From: Bacteroidota bacterium
GTDB lineage: Bacteria > Bacteroidota > Bacteroidia > Bacteroidales > PUMT01
Reading direction: 5' to 3'
Assembly: GCA_003567115.1 (NCBI GenBank)
Contig: PXAP01000111.1
Location: forward strand, 1-7,786
DNA: 7,786 nt
Positions within the stretch are counted from its first letter, which is position 1; the number at the start of each line of letters is the position of its first letter. The position numbers were made by a program, and so were the translations under genes. Shown here in pieces: positions 1 to 6,368 of this stretch. The notes beneath the pieces are model-generated. The model did no database searches and was not told the origin of the DNA. It worked only from the letters and a program-made list of their open reading frames with translations.

Positions 1-1047
1 ATAATGAAACTCATTGAAGAAGATAAGCTTGACCTTGGCCGTAACCTTGGATATTATCTTCCCGAATTAAGAGGCACCAACAAGAACGATCTTATTATTA
101 AAGATGTGCTTACTCATCAGGCAGGGTTACAACCCTGGATACCGTTTTACTATGATACATTTGAAAGTCTCGTTCCGGGACAGGAGCTTTTTTCAAGAAG
201 AGTCTCAGCCCGGTATCCGTATATGCTGGGTGGCAATATGTATATGAACAGAAACCACAGGTTTGTTGACAGCCTGTTCAGTGAGGCTGCAGAAGGGGAT
301 TTTACCGTCAGGGTTGCCGACAGGATGTTCATGAACAAATCTTACCTTGATTCCATTTACAAACGCATTGATCAATCCCCGCTGCGGGCTGGTAATCGTT
401 ATCTCTACAGTGATCTTGGATACTACTACCTGAAAAATATCATTGAGCGGATAAGCTCCGAACCTCTTGATTCATATACCGAAAAGAATATTTACAGGCC
501 CCTGGGGGCAGCAAGGATGACTTATATGCCACGTGAGAAGTTTTATCCCGGTGAGATAGCACCCACCGAAAATGATATTGTATTCCGCCGGCAGGTGGTT
601 CATGGATATGTTCATGATCACGGCACTGCTATGATGGGAGGTGTGGCCGGGCATGCCGGAATTTTTTCCAATGCCAATGATCTGGCAAAACTCATGCAGC
701 TTTATCTGCAGGGGGGAGATTACGGGGGAATGAATTTTTTCAGCCCTGAAACCATAAGAAGGTTTACCTCTGCCCCAAACAGTAATAGAGGTAACAGAAG
801 AGGTATAGGTTTTGATAAGCCCCCGGAGAGGTATTCAAGAAACGCTCCTGCTGCACGTTCAGCCTCGCAGGAAAGTTTCGGGCATAGTGGTTTTACAGGA
901 ACTATTGCCTGGGCAGATCCTGTTGAAGATATTGTTTATATTTTCCTTTCCAATCGTGTTCATCCCGATCAGTTCAACAACAAACTTCTGCAGATGAACC
1001 TGCGCACAGAGATCCAGCAGGTGATATATGATTCAATAGTTCAATAA
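1..1047 (+). CDS. Serine hydrolase (class C beta-lactamase/PBP-like) domain, C-terminal part, probably of a GH3 glucosaminidase fusion
   Basis: The frame is open to the left edge, so this is a 3' fragment; the ATG at base 4 is an internal Met. The sequence begins in the helix that follows the catalytic SxxK motif of the beta-lactamase/PBP fold (MKLIEEDKLDLG), so the nucleophilic Ser and Lys lie outside the window. Visible from the Met at base 4: the conserved LTHQAGL segment near residue 37, the YSD triad (equivalent of YxN) at 135-137, a HGTAMMGGVAGHAG segment near 206-219, and HSG (equivalent of KTG) at 294-296, followed by FTGT. The LTHQAGLQPWIPFY stretch and the MMGGVAGHAGIFS segment resemble the serine-hydrolase half of the roughly 1000-residue Bacteroidota proteins that carry an N-terminal GH3 beta-N-acetylglucosaminidase. 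From family knowledge, these are exported enzymes acting on peptidoglycan or its fragments. The fusion is inferred because the GH3 half is not in the window. A stand-alone esterase or D-aminopeptidase is the alternative. Confidence 0.85.
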   Translation: MMKLIEEDKLDLGRNLGYYLPELRGTNKNDLIIKDVLTHQAGLQPWIPFYYDTFESLVPGQELFSRRVSARYPYMLGGNMYMNRNHRFVDSLFSEAAEGDFTVRVADRMFMNKSYLDSIYKRIDQSPLRAGNRYLYSDLGYYYLKNIIERISSEPLDSYTEKNIYRPLGAARMTYMPREKFYPGEIAPTENDIVFRRQVVHGYVHDHGTAMMGGVAGHAGIFSNANDLAKLMQLYLQGGDYGGMNFFSPETIRRFTSAPNSNRGNRRGIGFDKPPERYSRNAPAARSASQESFGHSGFTGTIAWADPVEDIVYIFLSNRVHPDQFNNKLLQMNLRTEIQQVIYDSIVQ

Positions 1048-1219
1048 TAATCGCCTGCCTGCCTGTTTTTTGTTTTCCTGACAATAAGCTGCTAAATGCC
1101 GGTTATTTGCCTTTCCGGGTTAAATTGTATAATTATATTTTTTAATTTAACATTAAAATACACGTCTCAGGGCGTGGTCATTTGCTTGCGGGGCTTAGCC
1201 CGAAAGGTCTGTGTGTAAT

Positions 1220-1248
1220 TTTGGCTGAAAAAATTTAATGTATATTTG
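1220..1248 (+). promoter_or_regulatory. Bacteroidota-type promoter for the epimerase gene
   Basis: A TTTG at 1220-1223 is followed, after a 17-base spacer, by TATATTTG at 1241-1248. The second box is an exact match to the TAnnTTTG -7 box of Bacteroidota housekeeping promoters. Transcription should begin a few bases downstream (about 1252-1255). That gives a short A-rich leader before the ATG at 1271 and makes an in-frame ATG at 1238 unusable, because it lies within the promoter. Confidence 0.65.
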
Positions 1249-1270
1249 TAGTAAAATAATAGTTAATATC

Positions 1271-1681
1271 ATGGAAACAACACATATAGAACATATTGGC
1301 ATTGCCGTAAGAAACCTTCAAAAATCCATTGACTTTTATGAGGATGTTCTGGGATTGAAGTGCTATAATATAGAGGAGGTAGCAGACCAGAAGGTGCGGA
1401 CGGCCTTTTTTATGGCCGGACAGACAAAAATAGAGCTACTGGAATCGACCTCCGGCGATGGTCCGGTTGCCAAATTCCTGGAGAAAAGGGGAGAGGGCGT
1501 TCACCATATAGCATTTGCTGTTAAAGGGGTTGAAGAGTCTCTCGCACATGCCCGGAGTAAAGGCGTTCAAACCATTGATCAACAGCCAAGGAGAGGTGCC
1601 GAGGGACTTGATATTGCTTTTTTGCATCCCAAATCCACCTTTGGTGTGCTAACAGAGCTTTGTGAAGATAAAAACAGGTAA
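1271..1681 (+). CDS. mce: Methylmalonyl-CoA epimerase
   Basis: This is a cytoplasmic metalloenzyme that interconverts the (R) and (S) forms of methylmalonyl-CoA in the pathway between propionyl-CoA and succinyl-CoA. It is a 136-residue protein of the vicinal-oxygen-chelate fold with two beta-alpha-beta-beta-beta modules. The first opens with HIGIAV (residues 8-13) and the second with HHIAFAV (78-84). Likely metal ligands are His8, Glu55 (in KIELLE), His79 and Glu129 (in VLTELCE). The EKRGEGVHHIAF and AFLHPKSTFGVLTEL stretches are typical of the bacterial enzyme, and the length is normal. An in-frame ATG lies 11 codons upstream at 1238, but it falls inside the promoter; the start at 1271 (METTHIEHIGIAV) matches family length. 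No other methylmalonyl pathway gene is nearby. The downstream neighbour is convergent, so the gene is probably monocistronic. Confidence 0.93.
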   Translation: METTHIEHIGIAVRNLQKSIDFYEDVLGLKCYNIEEVADQKVRTAFFMAGQTKIELLESTSGDGPVAKFLEKRGEGVHHIAFAVKGVEESLAHARSKGVQTIDQQPRRGAEGLDIAFLHPKSTFGVLTELCEDKNR

Positions 1682-1766
1682 CCGGTCACGATTAAATCTT
1701 GCATACAGCCCTGAAAACATTGACTGCCTGTTGCTTCCGAGAGGTCGGATGGATGCACCGGCCGGA

Positions 1767-2456
1767 TTAATAGAAGAGAACAAGGACAAGCAGAACACTC
1801 ATCGGTATAAACAGGTTATCGGTTCCTTTCCAGCTGAACATCTCGGCAAGGGTTCCTGTTAAGGCTATAATAAGGGCAAGCAGAAAAATCTCAGGGTTAA
1901 AACTCATCTGGTTATTATAATACAGGGCAATGATACTGACAAGATAACAAGAGACCAGAAAAGAGATGGATCCCAGCCAGGTTTTATTTAAGGTCTTTTT
2001 AAAAATCCTGATTTTCCTGTTATTGATCTGATGGTTCATACCAAGAATACCGGCCACAGGATCGCAAATGGCAAGTACCAGAATAGGAAGGATAAACAGA
2101 AATTTGTTGTCCAGTAAATGGGAAACAAGGAAAGTAAGATAAATGGCTACCGGCAAAAGAAAGCTGCCGGCCGAAACTCTTTTTATGTCGTGGATCGACT
2201 TCAGGTGGCGGGTGTTGCGGCTGATGAACAGTAAAATGAAGAAAATAATTGCCAGTCCCAGTACATGCCAGTGATTGTTGAAAATAAAAGGGAAAATGAG
2301 GGTAGACAAGGTGGCCGCAAAATGTGCCAGTTTCCTGGTGTATTCCCCTTTAAGACCGAGCCTGCGATAGGCCAGTTCATTAAAGGTCAGCAGCAGCAAA
2401 AATGTTATAAGAAATACTATTGTTATTCCAATCTGGCTTCCAACTTGATTTTCCAT
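1767..2456 (-). CDS. Dolichol/phytol kinase-like (SEC59/DGK1/VTE5 family) integral membrane protein
   Basis: A 229-residue protein with about seven hydrophobic segments. It carries the marks of the polyprenol/phytol kinase family (COG0170-like): RKLAH at 41-45, the CDPVAGILG loop at 131-139 (equivalent of the D-x-x-A-x-x-x-G motif), a KKTLNKTWLGS segment around 153-163 (equivalent of the K-[ST]-x-x-G-S motif), and AE at 204-205 followed by DNLFIP at 213-218. Characterised members phosphorylate lipid alcohols with CTP (SEC59, DGK1, phytol kinase). The substrate here is unknown, and such proteins are often annotated as phosphatidate cytidylyltransferase. A longer reading frame reaches 2549 but would overlap the upstream CdsA-like gene by 59 bases and add a non-hydrophobic Cys-rich tail. 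The ATG at 2456 leaves a 34-base gap and begins just before the first membrane helix, so it is preferred. It is the last gene of the minus-strand block and converges on the epimerase gene. Confidence 0.78.
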   Translation of the reverse strand: MENQVGSQIGITIVFLITFLLLLTFNELAYRRLGLKGEYTRKLAHFAATLSTLIFPFIFNNHWHVLGLAIIFFILLFISRNTRHLKSIHDIKRVSAGSFLLPVAIYLTFLVSHLLDNKFLFILPILVLAICDPVAGILGMNHQINNRKIRIFKKTLNKTWLGSISFLVSCYLVSIIALYYNNQMSFNPEIFLLALIIALTGTLAEMFSWKGTDNLFIPMSVLLVLVLFY

Positions 2457-2490
2457 TTTTCCTGTTGGTTTAATATTTGGTGGCACAACT

Positions 2491-3216
2491 TCAGGCTCCC
2501 AGCAATTCAAGCAGTGCAATGAATGCACCTCCTGCAATGAGACTGTCAAACCGGTCCATAAAACCTCCGTGGCCGGGAAGCAGGTTACCGAAGTCTTTTA
2601 CCCTGTATTTTCTTTTATATAGAGAGATACCCATGTCGCCAATGAATGCAAATATGACTATACCAGTTGAAATCAGCAATGCTTCAGTGATCCGGGCATC
2701 TATAAGGCCTCTCAACAGGAGGGAGCTGGCAATGGCAATAAGTGTTCCGCCAATAAAGCCCTCAGTTGTTTTTCCGGGACTTATGGAGGGGGAAATTTTT
2801 TGTTTGCCCAGCAACTGTCCGATTATCTGGCTGAATGCATCAAATATTGAAACTAAAAGGAAAGTGAACAGGATCAGGCCCTGGTCTGCATTGCTGAACC
2901 GGAAGAAGCCTGTGCAGAAAATCAGGAATATTAACAGGAATAACCCGAAAAAACCTTTGCCGGCATAGCCGGATTGGCGGAAAAGGTTTATTATTTCCCA
3001 CAGGCCAACCAGGATTATCACCATGCCAAGAATTTTAAAACCCACCGGATTGAAAACTATTCCAAGAAACAGAATATGGATAATTATAAAATAGGTTATG
3101 AATTTATTCCTGTTTTCCCGGGCGGTCAGGGGATCCTTTTTACGGTTTATAAAGAAGAAACCAACGGCTCCCAGAACGAAATAGGCCAGAATAATTATAT
3201 AAATGGTTAAAATCAT
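2491..3216 (-). CDS. CdsA-like phosphatidate cytidylyltransferase (divergent paralogue)
   Basis: A 241-residue polytopic membrane protein of the CTP:phosphatidate cytidylyltransferase family, which makes CDP-activated lipid from CTP and phosphatidic acid. The family signature lies at 198-224: S-x-Y-K-R, then K-D six residues later, then LPGHGGFMDRFD. It matches the known pattern except for Tyr where an aliphatic residue is usual. A second family block, SPGKTTEG at 146-153, is intact. The DTxAYxxGRxxGK block appears as DAFSQIIGQLLGK (126-138), keeping Asp126 but with Phe-Ser for Ala-Tyr. The protein is some 40 residues shorter than E. coli CdsA. This divergence suggests a specialised paralogue rather than the main housekeeping CdsA, but that is inference. 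It starts 46 bases after the TauE gene ends and is followed after 34 bases by the kinase-like gene, so co-transcription of all three is likely. Confidence 0.85.
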   Translation of the reverse strand: MILTIYIIILAYFVLGAVGFFFINRKKDPLTARENRNKFITYFIIIHILFLGIVFNPVGFKILGMVIILVGLWEIINLFRQSGYAGKGFFGLFLLIFLIFCTGFFRFSNADQGLILFTFLLVSIFDAFSQIIGQLLGKQKISPSISPGKTTEGFIGGTLIAIASSLLLRGLIDARITEALLISTGIVIFAFIGDMGISLYKRKYRVKDFGNLLPGHGGFMDRFDSLIAGGAFIALLELLGA

Positions 3217-3262
3217 ATAAGGCAGTTTTAATATGGGCCATGGGTTTTGAAGATAATTATTG

Positions 3263-4060
3263 TCAGGTTATGATTATTATGGTTCCAAATGCAAGGACCA
3301 GGTATGCAAATGATTGCCGTACAGATCCTTCTATCTTTTCCAGGTCAACTCCTGCTAACAGTTTCGGTCCTGAGAATGCACCTATTACAGCGCCGGCGGT
3401 CAGGAACCATACCACTGTAAGATCAATAATACCTATAAACAGATGTCCGGTCAGTGCTGAAACGGTGTTGATGAACACTATCATCAGGGAGGTGCCGGCC
3501 ACCAGCTTCAGGGGCAGCCTGATTGCAAGCAGTCCGGCCAAAACCGGCGTTGTTCCGCTTATGCCAAAAGTGCCGGAAATAACTCCTCCGGCAAATCCGT
3601 AAAGTGGTCCTCTGGTAATTATACCCGGTATTTTAATGCCCGGTGTTTTTTTTACTGTTCTGAGGTTCTTTTTATCCTTTAAGTTATTGAAGATCATGAG
3701 CAGCCCAAGGAGAATGGCATAAATGCCAAAGGTGGTTTCCAGCTGGCCCGCTGTAAGCAGGCCCGTAACGGAAGCCCCTGCCAGGGCTCCTGTGATACCG
3801 GCAATCCCGAATGTAATGCCGGTACGTACATCGAGACTGCCTTTGCGGTAATATCCCATTGCACCGACAAAGCATATGGGTAGTGTGGCTGCAAGTGAAG
3901 TAGCTACTGCAATATGGGCAGGAACTTTAAAAAGCAATATCAGCACGGGGGGAAAGAAAAAACCGCCACCTCCGCCTGTCATAGAGGCCAGAAGGCCTAT
4001 AGTGAAACCGATCAGAGGCAGCCACAGATAGCTATATTGAAACGGGGAGTGAAATATCAT
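3263..4060 (-). CDS. TauE/SafE-family sulfite/sulfonate-type permease
   Basis: A 265-residue inner-membrane protein of about eight helices arranged as two homologous halves. Each half opens with the glycine-rich family motif: GLLASMTGGGGGFFFPPVL (22-40) and GFAGGVISGTFGISGTTPVL (155-174). A short charged linker (NLKDKKNLRTVKK, 126-138) separates the halves on the cytoplasmic side. Family members export or import sulfite, sulfoacetate, taurine-derived sulfonates or other small organic anions. The substrate here cannot be deduced. The frame extends to a TTG at 4069, but the ATG at 4060 is preferred because it gives a normal N-terminus. A weak -7-like box (TATAATTG, one mismatch, at 4074-4081 on the minus strand) lies just upstream, so the gene may have its own promoter. 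It is unusual to find it among lipid-biosynthesis genes. Confidence 0.88.
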   Translation of the reverse strand: MIFHSPFQYSYLWLPLIGFTIGLLASMTGGGGGFFFPPVLILLFKVPAHIAVATSLAATLPICFVGAMGYYRKGSLDVRTGITFGIAGITGALAGASVTGLLTAGQLETTFGIYAILLGLLMIFNNLKDKKNLRTVKKTPGIKIPGIITRGPLYGFAGGVISGTFGISGTTPVLAGLLAIRLPLKLVAGTSLMIVFINTVSALTGHLFIGIIDLTVVWFLTAGAVIGAFSGPKLLAGVDLEKIEGSVRQSFAYLVLAFGTIIIIT

Positions 4061-4150
4061 AACGATCAATTTGCAATTATACAGATTTTTAAAGATTCAG
4101 AAAAAACATCAGGCGGCATTTCAAACTTTGCTATAATTCTATTTTATCCT

Positions 4151-4171
4151 GAAAAACCCCGTCCCCGGGGT
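4151..4171 (-). terminator. Possible rho-independent terminator upstream of the TauE gene
   Basis: Read on the minus strand, a 6-bp stem ACCCCG / CGGGGT encloses a GGGA (GNRA-type) tetraloop, and the stem runs into a short T tract (TTTTTC). It could end transcripts coming from the phosphatidyltransferase gene before the permease gene. The T run is short, so termination is uncertain. Confidence 0.35.
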
Positions 4172-4328
4172 ATGATCATGTCCGGGCAGGGCTTTGCCCT
4201 TAATGTCCTGCAGTTGAAAAAATTTGCGGTGCAAAATAAAAACCGGGGTTACAGTCACCTACTCTGTGGTGGAGAGACTGGTTTTGGCAAATTTTTTACT
4301 TAAACGAAGGTATAAGAATATATTTTAA

Positions 4329-4355
4329 AAACAAAACCGAAATAAGTTTGCGGTT
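4329..4355 (-). terminator. Rho-independent terminator after the CDP-alcohol phosphatidyltransferase gene
   Basis: On the minus strand, starting 18 bases beyond the stop codon, AACCG-C-AAA pairs with TTT-CGGTT around a CTTA loop. This gives an 8-bp stem with one bulged C, followed immediately by TTGTTTTT. Position and shape suit a terminator, although the stem is not very GC-rich. Confidence 0.5.
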
Positions 4356-4373
4356 CAGGTAAACAGCAGCCGG

Positions 4374-4949
4374 TTAATGGTTTTTGTCATTAAGTACCCA
4401 ATAGAGTCCTTTGGCATTTGACCTCATTTCTGGTATTAAAATTTGTATGGTTACGTGCTCAATGGCCGACATGATGCCCCAGATTACCATAAAATAGTAA
4501 AAAGGGGTAACAAAGTCGTAGCTAAAAAGCACTATGAAAAAGGCGCCCTGAATGTACCCGCCGATTTTCCAGGAATAAAGATGAAGGCTGGGAAATCTTT
4601 TGAATTTGATGAGCGAAAATAATAATGCAGAAGACAGCAAGCCCATCCAAACAAGAAAACTGACTATATGCGGAAGAAACTCCTCCAGCTTGAAAACGTA
4701 TATACCAATGAAAGCCAGCAGGTAGGTAAAATTGTCGGCCATGGAGTCAAGTCTGGCACCGAACTCGGTTACCTGATCAAATTTTCTTGCAATATATCCG
4801 TCAGCCACATCGGTCAGTAAGTTTATAACAAGAAAAATAGCAAAAAGGTCTTGTTTTCCGGTCAGTGCAAACCAGAGTATAAAAGGAAAGGCAATAAGAC
4901 GGTAAAAACTCAAAAAATTTGGAACATTGAAAATGTTGTTTTTTTTCAT
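4374..4949 (-). CDS. CDP-alcohol phosphatidyltransferase family protein
   Basis: A 191-residue membrane enzyme that transfers a phosphatidyl or phospho-alcohol group from a CDP-linked donor to an alcohol acceptor, releasing CMP. The complete catalytic motif is present: D47-x2-D50-G51-x2-A54-R55-x8-G64-x3-D68-x3-D72, whose four Asp residues bind the metals and include the catalytic base. The usual N-terminal PN-x5-R element appears as PNFLSFYR (10-17). About six hydrophobic segments are visible. The acceptor (glycerol phosphate, inositol, serine or other) cannot be assigned; the length matches PgsA-size members. An upstream TTG at 4982 extends the frame, but the ATG at 4949 (MKKNNIFNVPNFLSFYR) gives the family-typical start. 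A terminator-like hairpin follows the gene. Together with the CdsA-like and kinase-like genes downstream, it points to a lipid head-group pathway. Confidence 0.88.
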   Translation of the reverse strand: MKKNNIFNVPNFLSFYRLIAFPFILWFALTGKQDLFAIFLVINLLTDVADGYIARKFDQVTEFGARLDSMADNFTYLLAFIGIYVFKLEEFLPHIVSFLVWMGLLSSALLFSLIKFKRFPSLHLYSWKIGGYIQGAFFIVLFSYDFVTPFYYFMVIWGIMSAIEHVTIQILIPEMRSNAKGLYWVLNDKNH

Positions 4950-5084
4950 AATATCAGATTGCTGTTTATAAGGACCGAACAAAATGGAATAATGAAGATC
5001 CCGGTAAATTAATAATTACTCAGACTATACGGTTTTAATTCATGTCATGTCATGTTTAATTTATTGATATAAACTAAAGGCCCG

Positions 5085-5900
5085 CTATTCCTGCCTGCAG
5101 AATTGCCTGATTGCTTCAGATGCTTCGATAACCCCCAGTTCCCGGGCCTTTTCCCAGTCCTGGCAGGCCGCGCCGGTTTTGCCAAGTTCTTTTCTGGCCA
5201 GCCCCCTGTTATACCAGGCTTTGGAAAGATCAGGATCAATTTCCAAAGCTTTTGTGAAATCTGCAATCGAACCACTGTAATCATCGAGCAGATATTTTGC
5301 TACACCCCGTTTGTAATAAGCCTCTGTATATTCGGGATTTATATCCAGTGCTTTGGTGTAATCAGCTATAGCATCATTATGGTTGCCTAGTGCATCCCTG
5401 GCAAGCCCCCTCAGAACATAAACCTCTGCATAGTCAGGATTTATATCTGTTGCCTTATTAAGATCATCTATGGCATCCTGGTAATTGCCAAGTGCATATT
5501 TTGCCCTGCCCCTGAGAATATATGCTTCCGCGTAAGCGGGATTGATATTTAAAACAGCGTTGTAGTCCTCAATTGCCCCTTTGTTGTCACCAATGGCATC
5601 CTTTGCCCTTCCCCTGAGTAAATATGCCTCCGCAAATTCGGGGTCAATACCGGTTGCCTTGTTAAGGTCCGATATTGCACCTGTGTAATTAACAAGAAGG
5701 TATTTCGATCTGGCCCTCAGAACGTAGGCTTCGGCGAATTGCGGATTAATGCTTAATGCCTTGTTGTAATACTCGATCGCGCTGATGTGATTGTTTTGGA
5801 TATTCATTTCAAGGCCCCGGCGGACATATTCATCTGCTTTCTGGCCATGGCAGAGTATGCATTGTGACAGCAGGATTAAAGTATATAATATTGTTTTCAT
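5085..5900 (-). CDS. Exported tetratricopeptide-repeat (TPR) protein
   Basis: A 271-residue protein. The N-terminus is a signal peptide: MK, then a hydrophobic stretch (residues 4-17) ending near CHGQ, with likely cleavage around residue 20. No clear lipobox is present. Almost all of the rest is seven consecutive 34-residue TPR units starting at residues 22, 56, 90, 124, 158, 192 and 226. Each has the pattern AEAY-x-x-RG-x-AK...G-x-Y-x-x-AI-x-D-x-x-KAL-x-I-NP. The last unit degenerates into a capping helix (EASEAIRQFC). TPR solenoids bind partner proteins; no catalytic domain is present, so this is probably a periplasmic scaffold or adaptor. It is the first gene of the minus-strand block, but a gap of 135 bases separates it from the phosphatidyltransferase start, so sharing a transcript is uncertain. 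A promoter candidate lies about 100 bases upstream. Confidence 0.88.
   Translation of the reverse strand: MKTILYTLILLSQCILCHGQKADEYVRRGLEMNIQNNHISAIEYYNKALSINPQFAEAYVLRARSKYLLVNYTGAISDLNKATGIDPEFAEAYLLRGRAKDAIGDNKGAIEDYNAVLNINPAYAEAYILRGRAKYALGNYQDAIDDLNKATDINPDYAEVYVLRGLARDALGNHNDAIADYTKALDINPEYTEAYYKRGVAKYLLDDYSGSIADFTKALEIDPDLSKAWYNRGLARKELGKTGAACQDWEKARELGVIEASEAIRQFCRQE
5124..5837 (-). repeat. Seven tandem 102-bp units encoding TPRs
   Basis: This coding tandem repeat has a 102-base period (34 codons) with no insertions between units. Units 2 and 4 both end in a DLNKAT helix. Units 3, 5 and 6 have DY or DF at the same place. Unit similarity is high enough to suggest internal duplication rather than ancient divergence. 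Confidence 0.85.
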
Positions 5901-5997
5901 TGTCCTGGAAAAGTGATCGGGGTCATAATCCTAATGCTAAAACGTGAGTTCGATATAAGCATATTTTATAAAACATCAGTTTTTAACAATTTACCTG

Positions 5998-6028
5998 CAA
6001 AATTATTAATAAATACTTGATAAACAAG
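5998..6028 (-). promoter_or_regulatory. Promoter candidate for the TPR gene
   Basis: On the minus strand, CTTG (6028-6025) is followed after 19 bases by TAATTTTG (6005-5998), an exact TAnnTTTG -7 box. Predicted transcription starts near 5994, giving a leader of roughly 95 bases before the ATG at 5900. The -33 box has one mismatch. Confidence 0.45.
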
Positions 6029-6087
6029 TGTATAATAAAAAAAGCTTTTTAAATTTTTTATAATCAATAACAAAAAAAAGAAAAACT

Positions 6088-6162
6088 ATGAGAACAAACT
6101 TATTAAAATTTTCTGTCATGTTGATAATTTTAAAAAAGTATTTATCAACGAATTACGAATAG
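6088..6162 (+). CDS. Possible 24-codon small ORF or truncated secretion-signal remnant
   Basis: An A-rich leader (AACAAAAAAAAGAAAAACT), of the kind that precedes many Bacteroidota start codons, leads into ATG. The peptide is MRTNLLKFSVMLIILKKYL followed by STNYE and a TAG stop. Its basic start and hydrophobic core look like the first half of a signal peptide, but the hydrophobic stretch is only about eight residues and no mature protein follows. It may be the 5' remnant of a decayed secreted-protein gene, a small membrane peptide, or chance. No promoter box was found. Confidence 0.2.
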   Translation: MRTNLLKFSVMLIILKKYLSTNYE

Positions 6163-6326
6163 ATCAATTAACGAATGGTACCGCAGGAGAATTCAACCAT
6201 GCAAAATGAATCAGATTGAAATTATGAATTTGTTTTTATTTAAAATATGTTACCGGAGTTTTAAATATTATTGCCTTTTTGTCAGAAAAATTTGAAGGGC
6301 ATGTTTCCAAATCAGGTTGTACAGGG

Positions 6327-6358
6327 CTTGAAAAAATACCCGGAAAGAATTATCTTTG
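6327..6358 (+). promoter_or_regulatory. Promoter candidate for the toxin-antitoxin locus
   Basis: CTTG (6327-6330), a 20-base spacer, then TATCTTTG (6351-6358), an exact TAnnTTTG -7 box. The predicted start near 6362 leaves only about 7 bases before the ATG at 6369 and about 13 before the in-frame ATG at 6375. Initiation would therefore be nearly leaderless, or would use the second ATG. Confidence 0.5.
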
Positions 6359-6368
6359 ATATAAAAAC

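Larger units (their letters stand above)
4061..4373. other. Gene-free gap with GC-rich hairpins
   Basis: No convincing gene is seen on either strand; a plus-strand frame reaching into this gap (3914-4303) is antisense to the permease and low-complexity. The gap contains two terminator-like hairpins for minus-strand transcription (listed separately). It also has an AGGGC-TTT-GCCCT hairpin at 4188-4200 and a CAGTC/GACTG pairing that brackets 4253-4280. The region from about 4150 to 4300 is richer in GC than the other gaps in this window. Confidence 0.5.
5901..6368. other. AT-rich gene-free region between the TPR gene and the toxin-antitoxin locus
   Basis: Apart from a 24-codon frame and the two promoter candidates listed separately, nothing convincing is seen. 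An ACGAAT hexamer occurs three times at 6148-6176. An AGGAG followed by ATG at 6199 leads to only six codons. A frame without an ATG that stops just before the antitoxin gene translates into protein-like sequence (about 43 codons ending near 6360), but it is not recognisable. Confidence 0.5.

Noticed and set aside
1238..1270. Upstream ATG extending the epimerase by 11 codons
   Set aside because: It lies within the promoter -7 region, and the added residues are not family-like.
1662..1862. Plus-strand frame of 66 codons after the epimerase
   Set aside because: It overlaps the epimerase end and the opposite-strand kinase-like gene, and has no coding character or family match.
2457..2549. Extended N-terminus of the kinase-like protein
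   Set aside because: It overlaps the upstream CdsA-like gene and does not resemble the family. The ATG at 2456 sits right before the first membrane helix.
2477..2968. Plus-strand frame of 163 codons
   Set aside because: It is antisense to the CdsA-like gene, which has a full family signature; this frame is a shadow.
3240..3602. Plus-strand frame of 120 codons
   Set aside because: It is antisense to the TauE permease gene; a shadow frame.
3914..4303. Plus-strand frame of 129 codons partly in the intergenic gap
   Set aside because: Half is antisense to the permease, the rest is low-complexity across hairpins, and no domain is recognisable.
5041..5055. Three tandem CATGT pentamers downstream of the TPR gene
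   Set aside because: Too short to be more than a chance microsatellite; no neighbouring structure gives it meaning.
6148..6176. ACGAAT hexamer three times, considered as iterons or a CRISPR-like repeat
   Set aside because: The units are only six bases with irregular spacing and AT-rich context; no array and no replication gene nearby.
6199..6219. AGGAG plus ATG opening a six-codon frame
   Set aside because: The frame is too short, and Shine-Dalgarno use is uncommon in this phylum.
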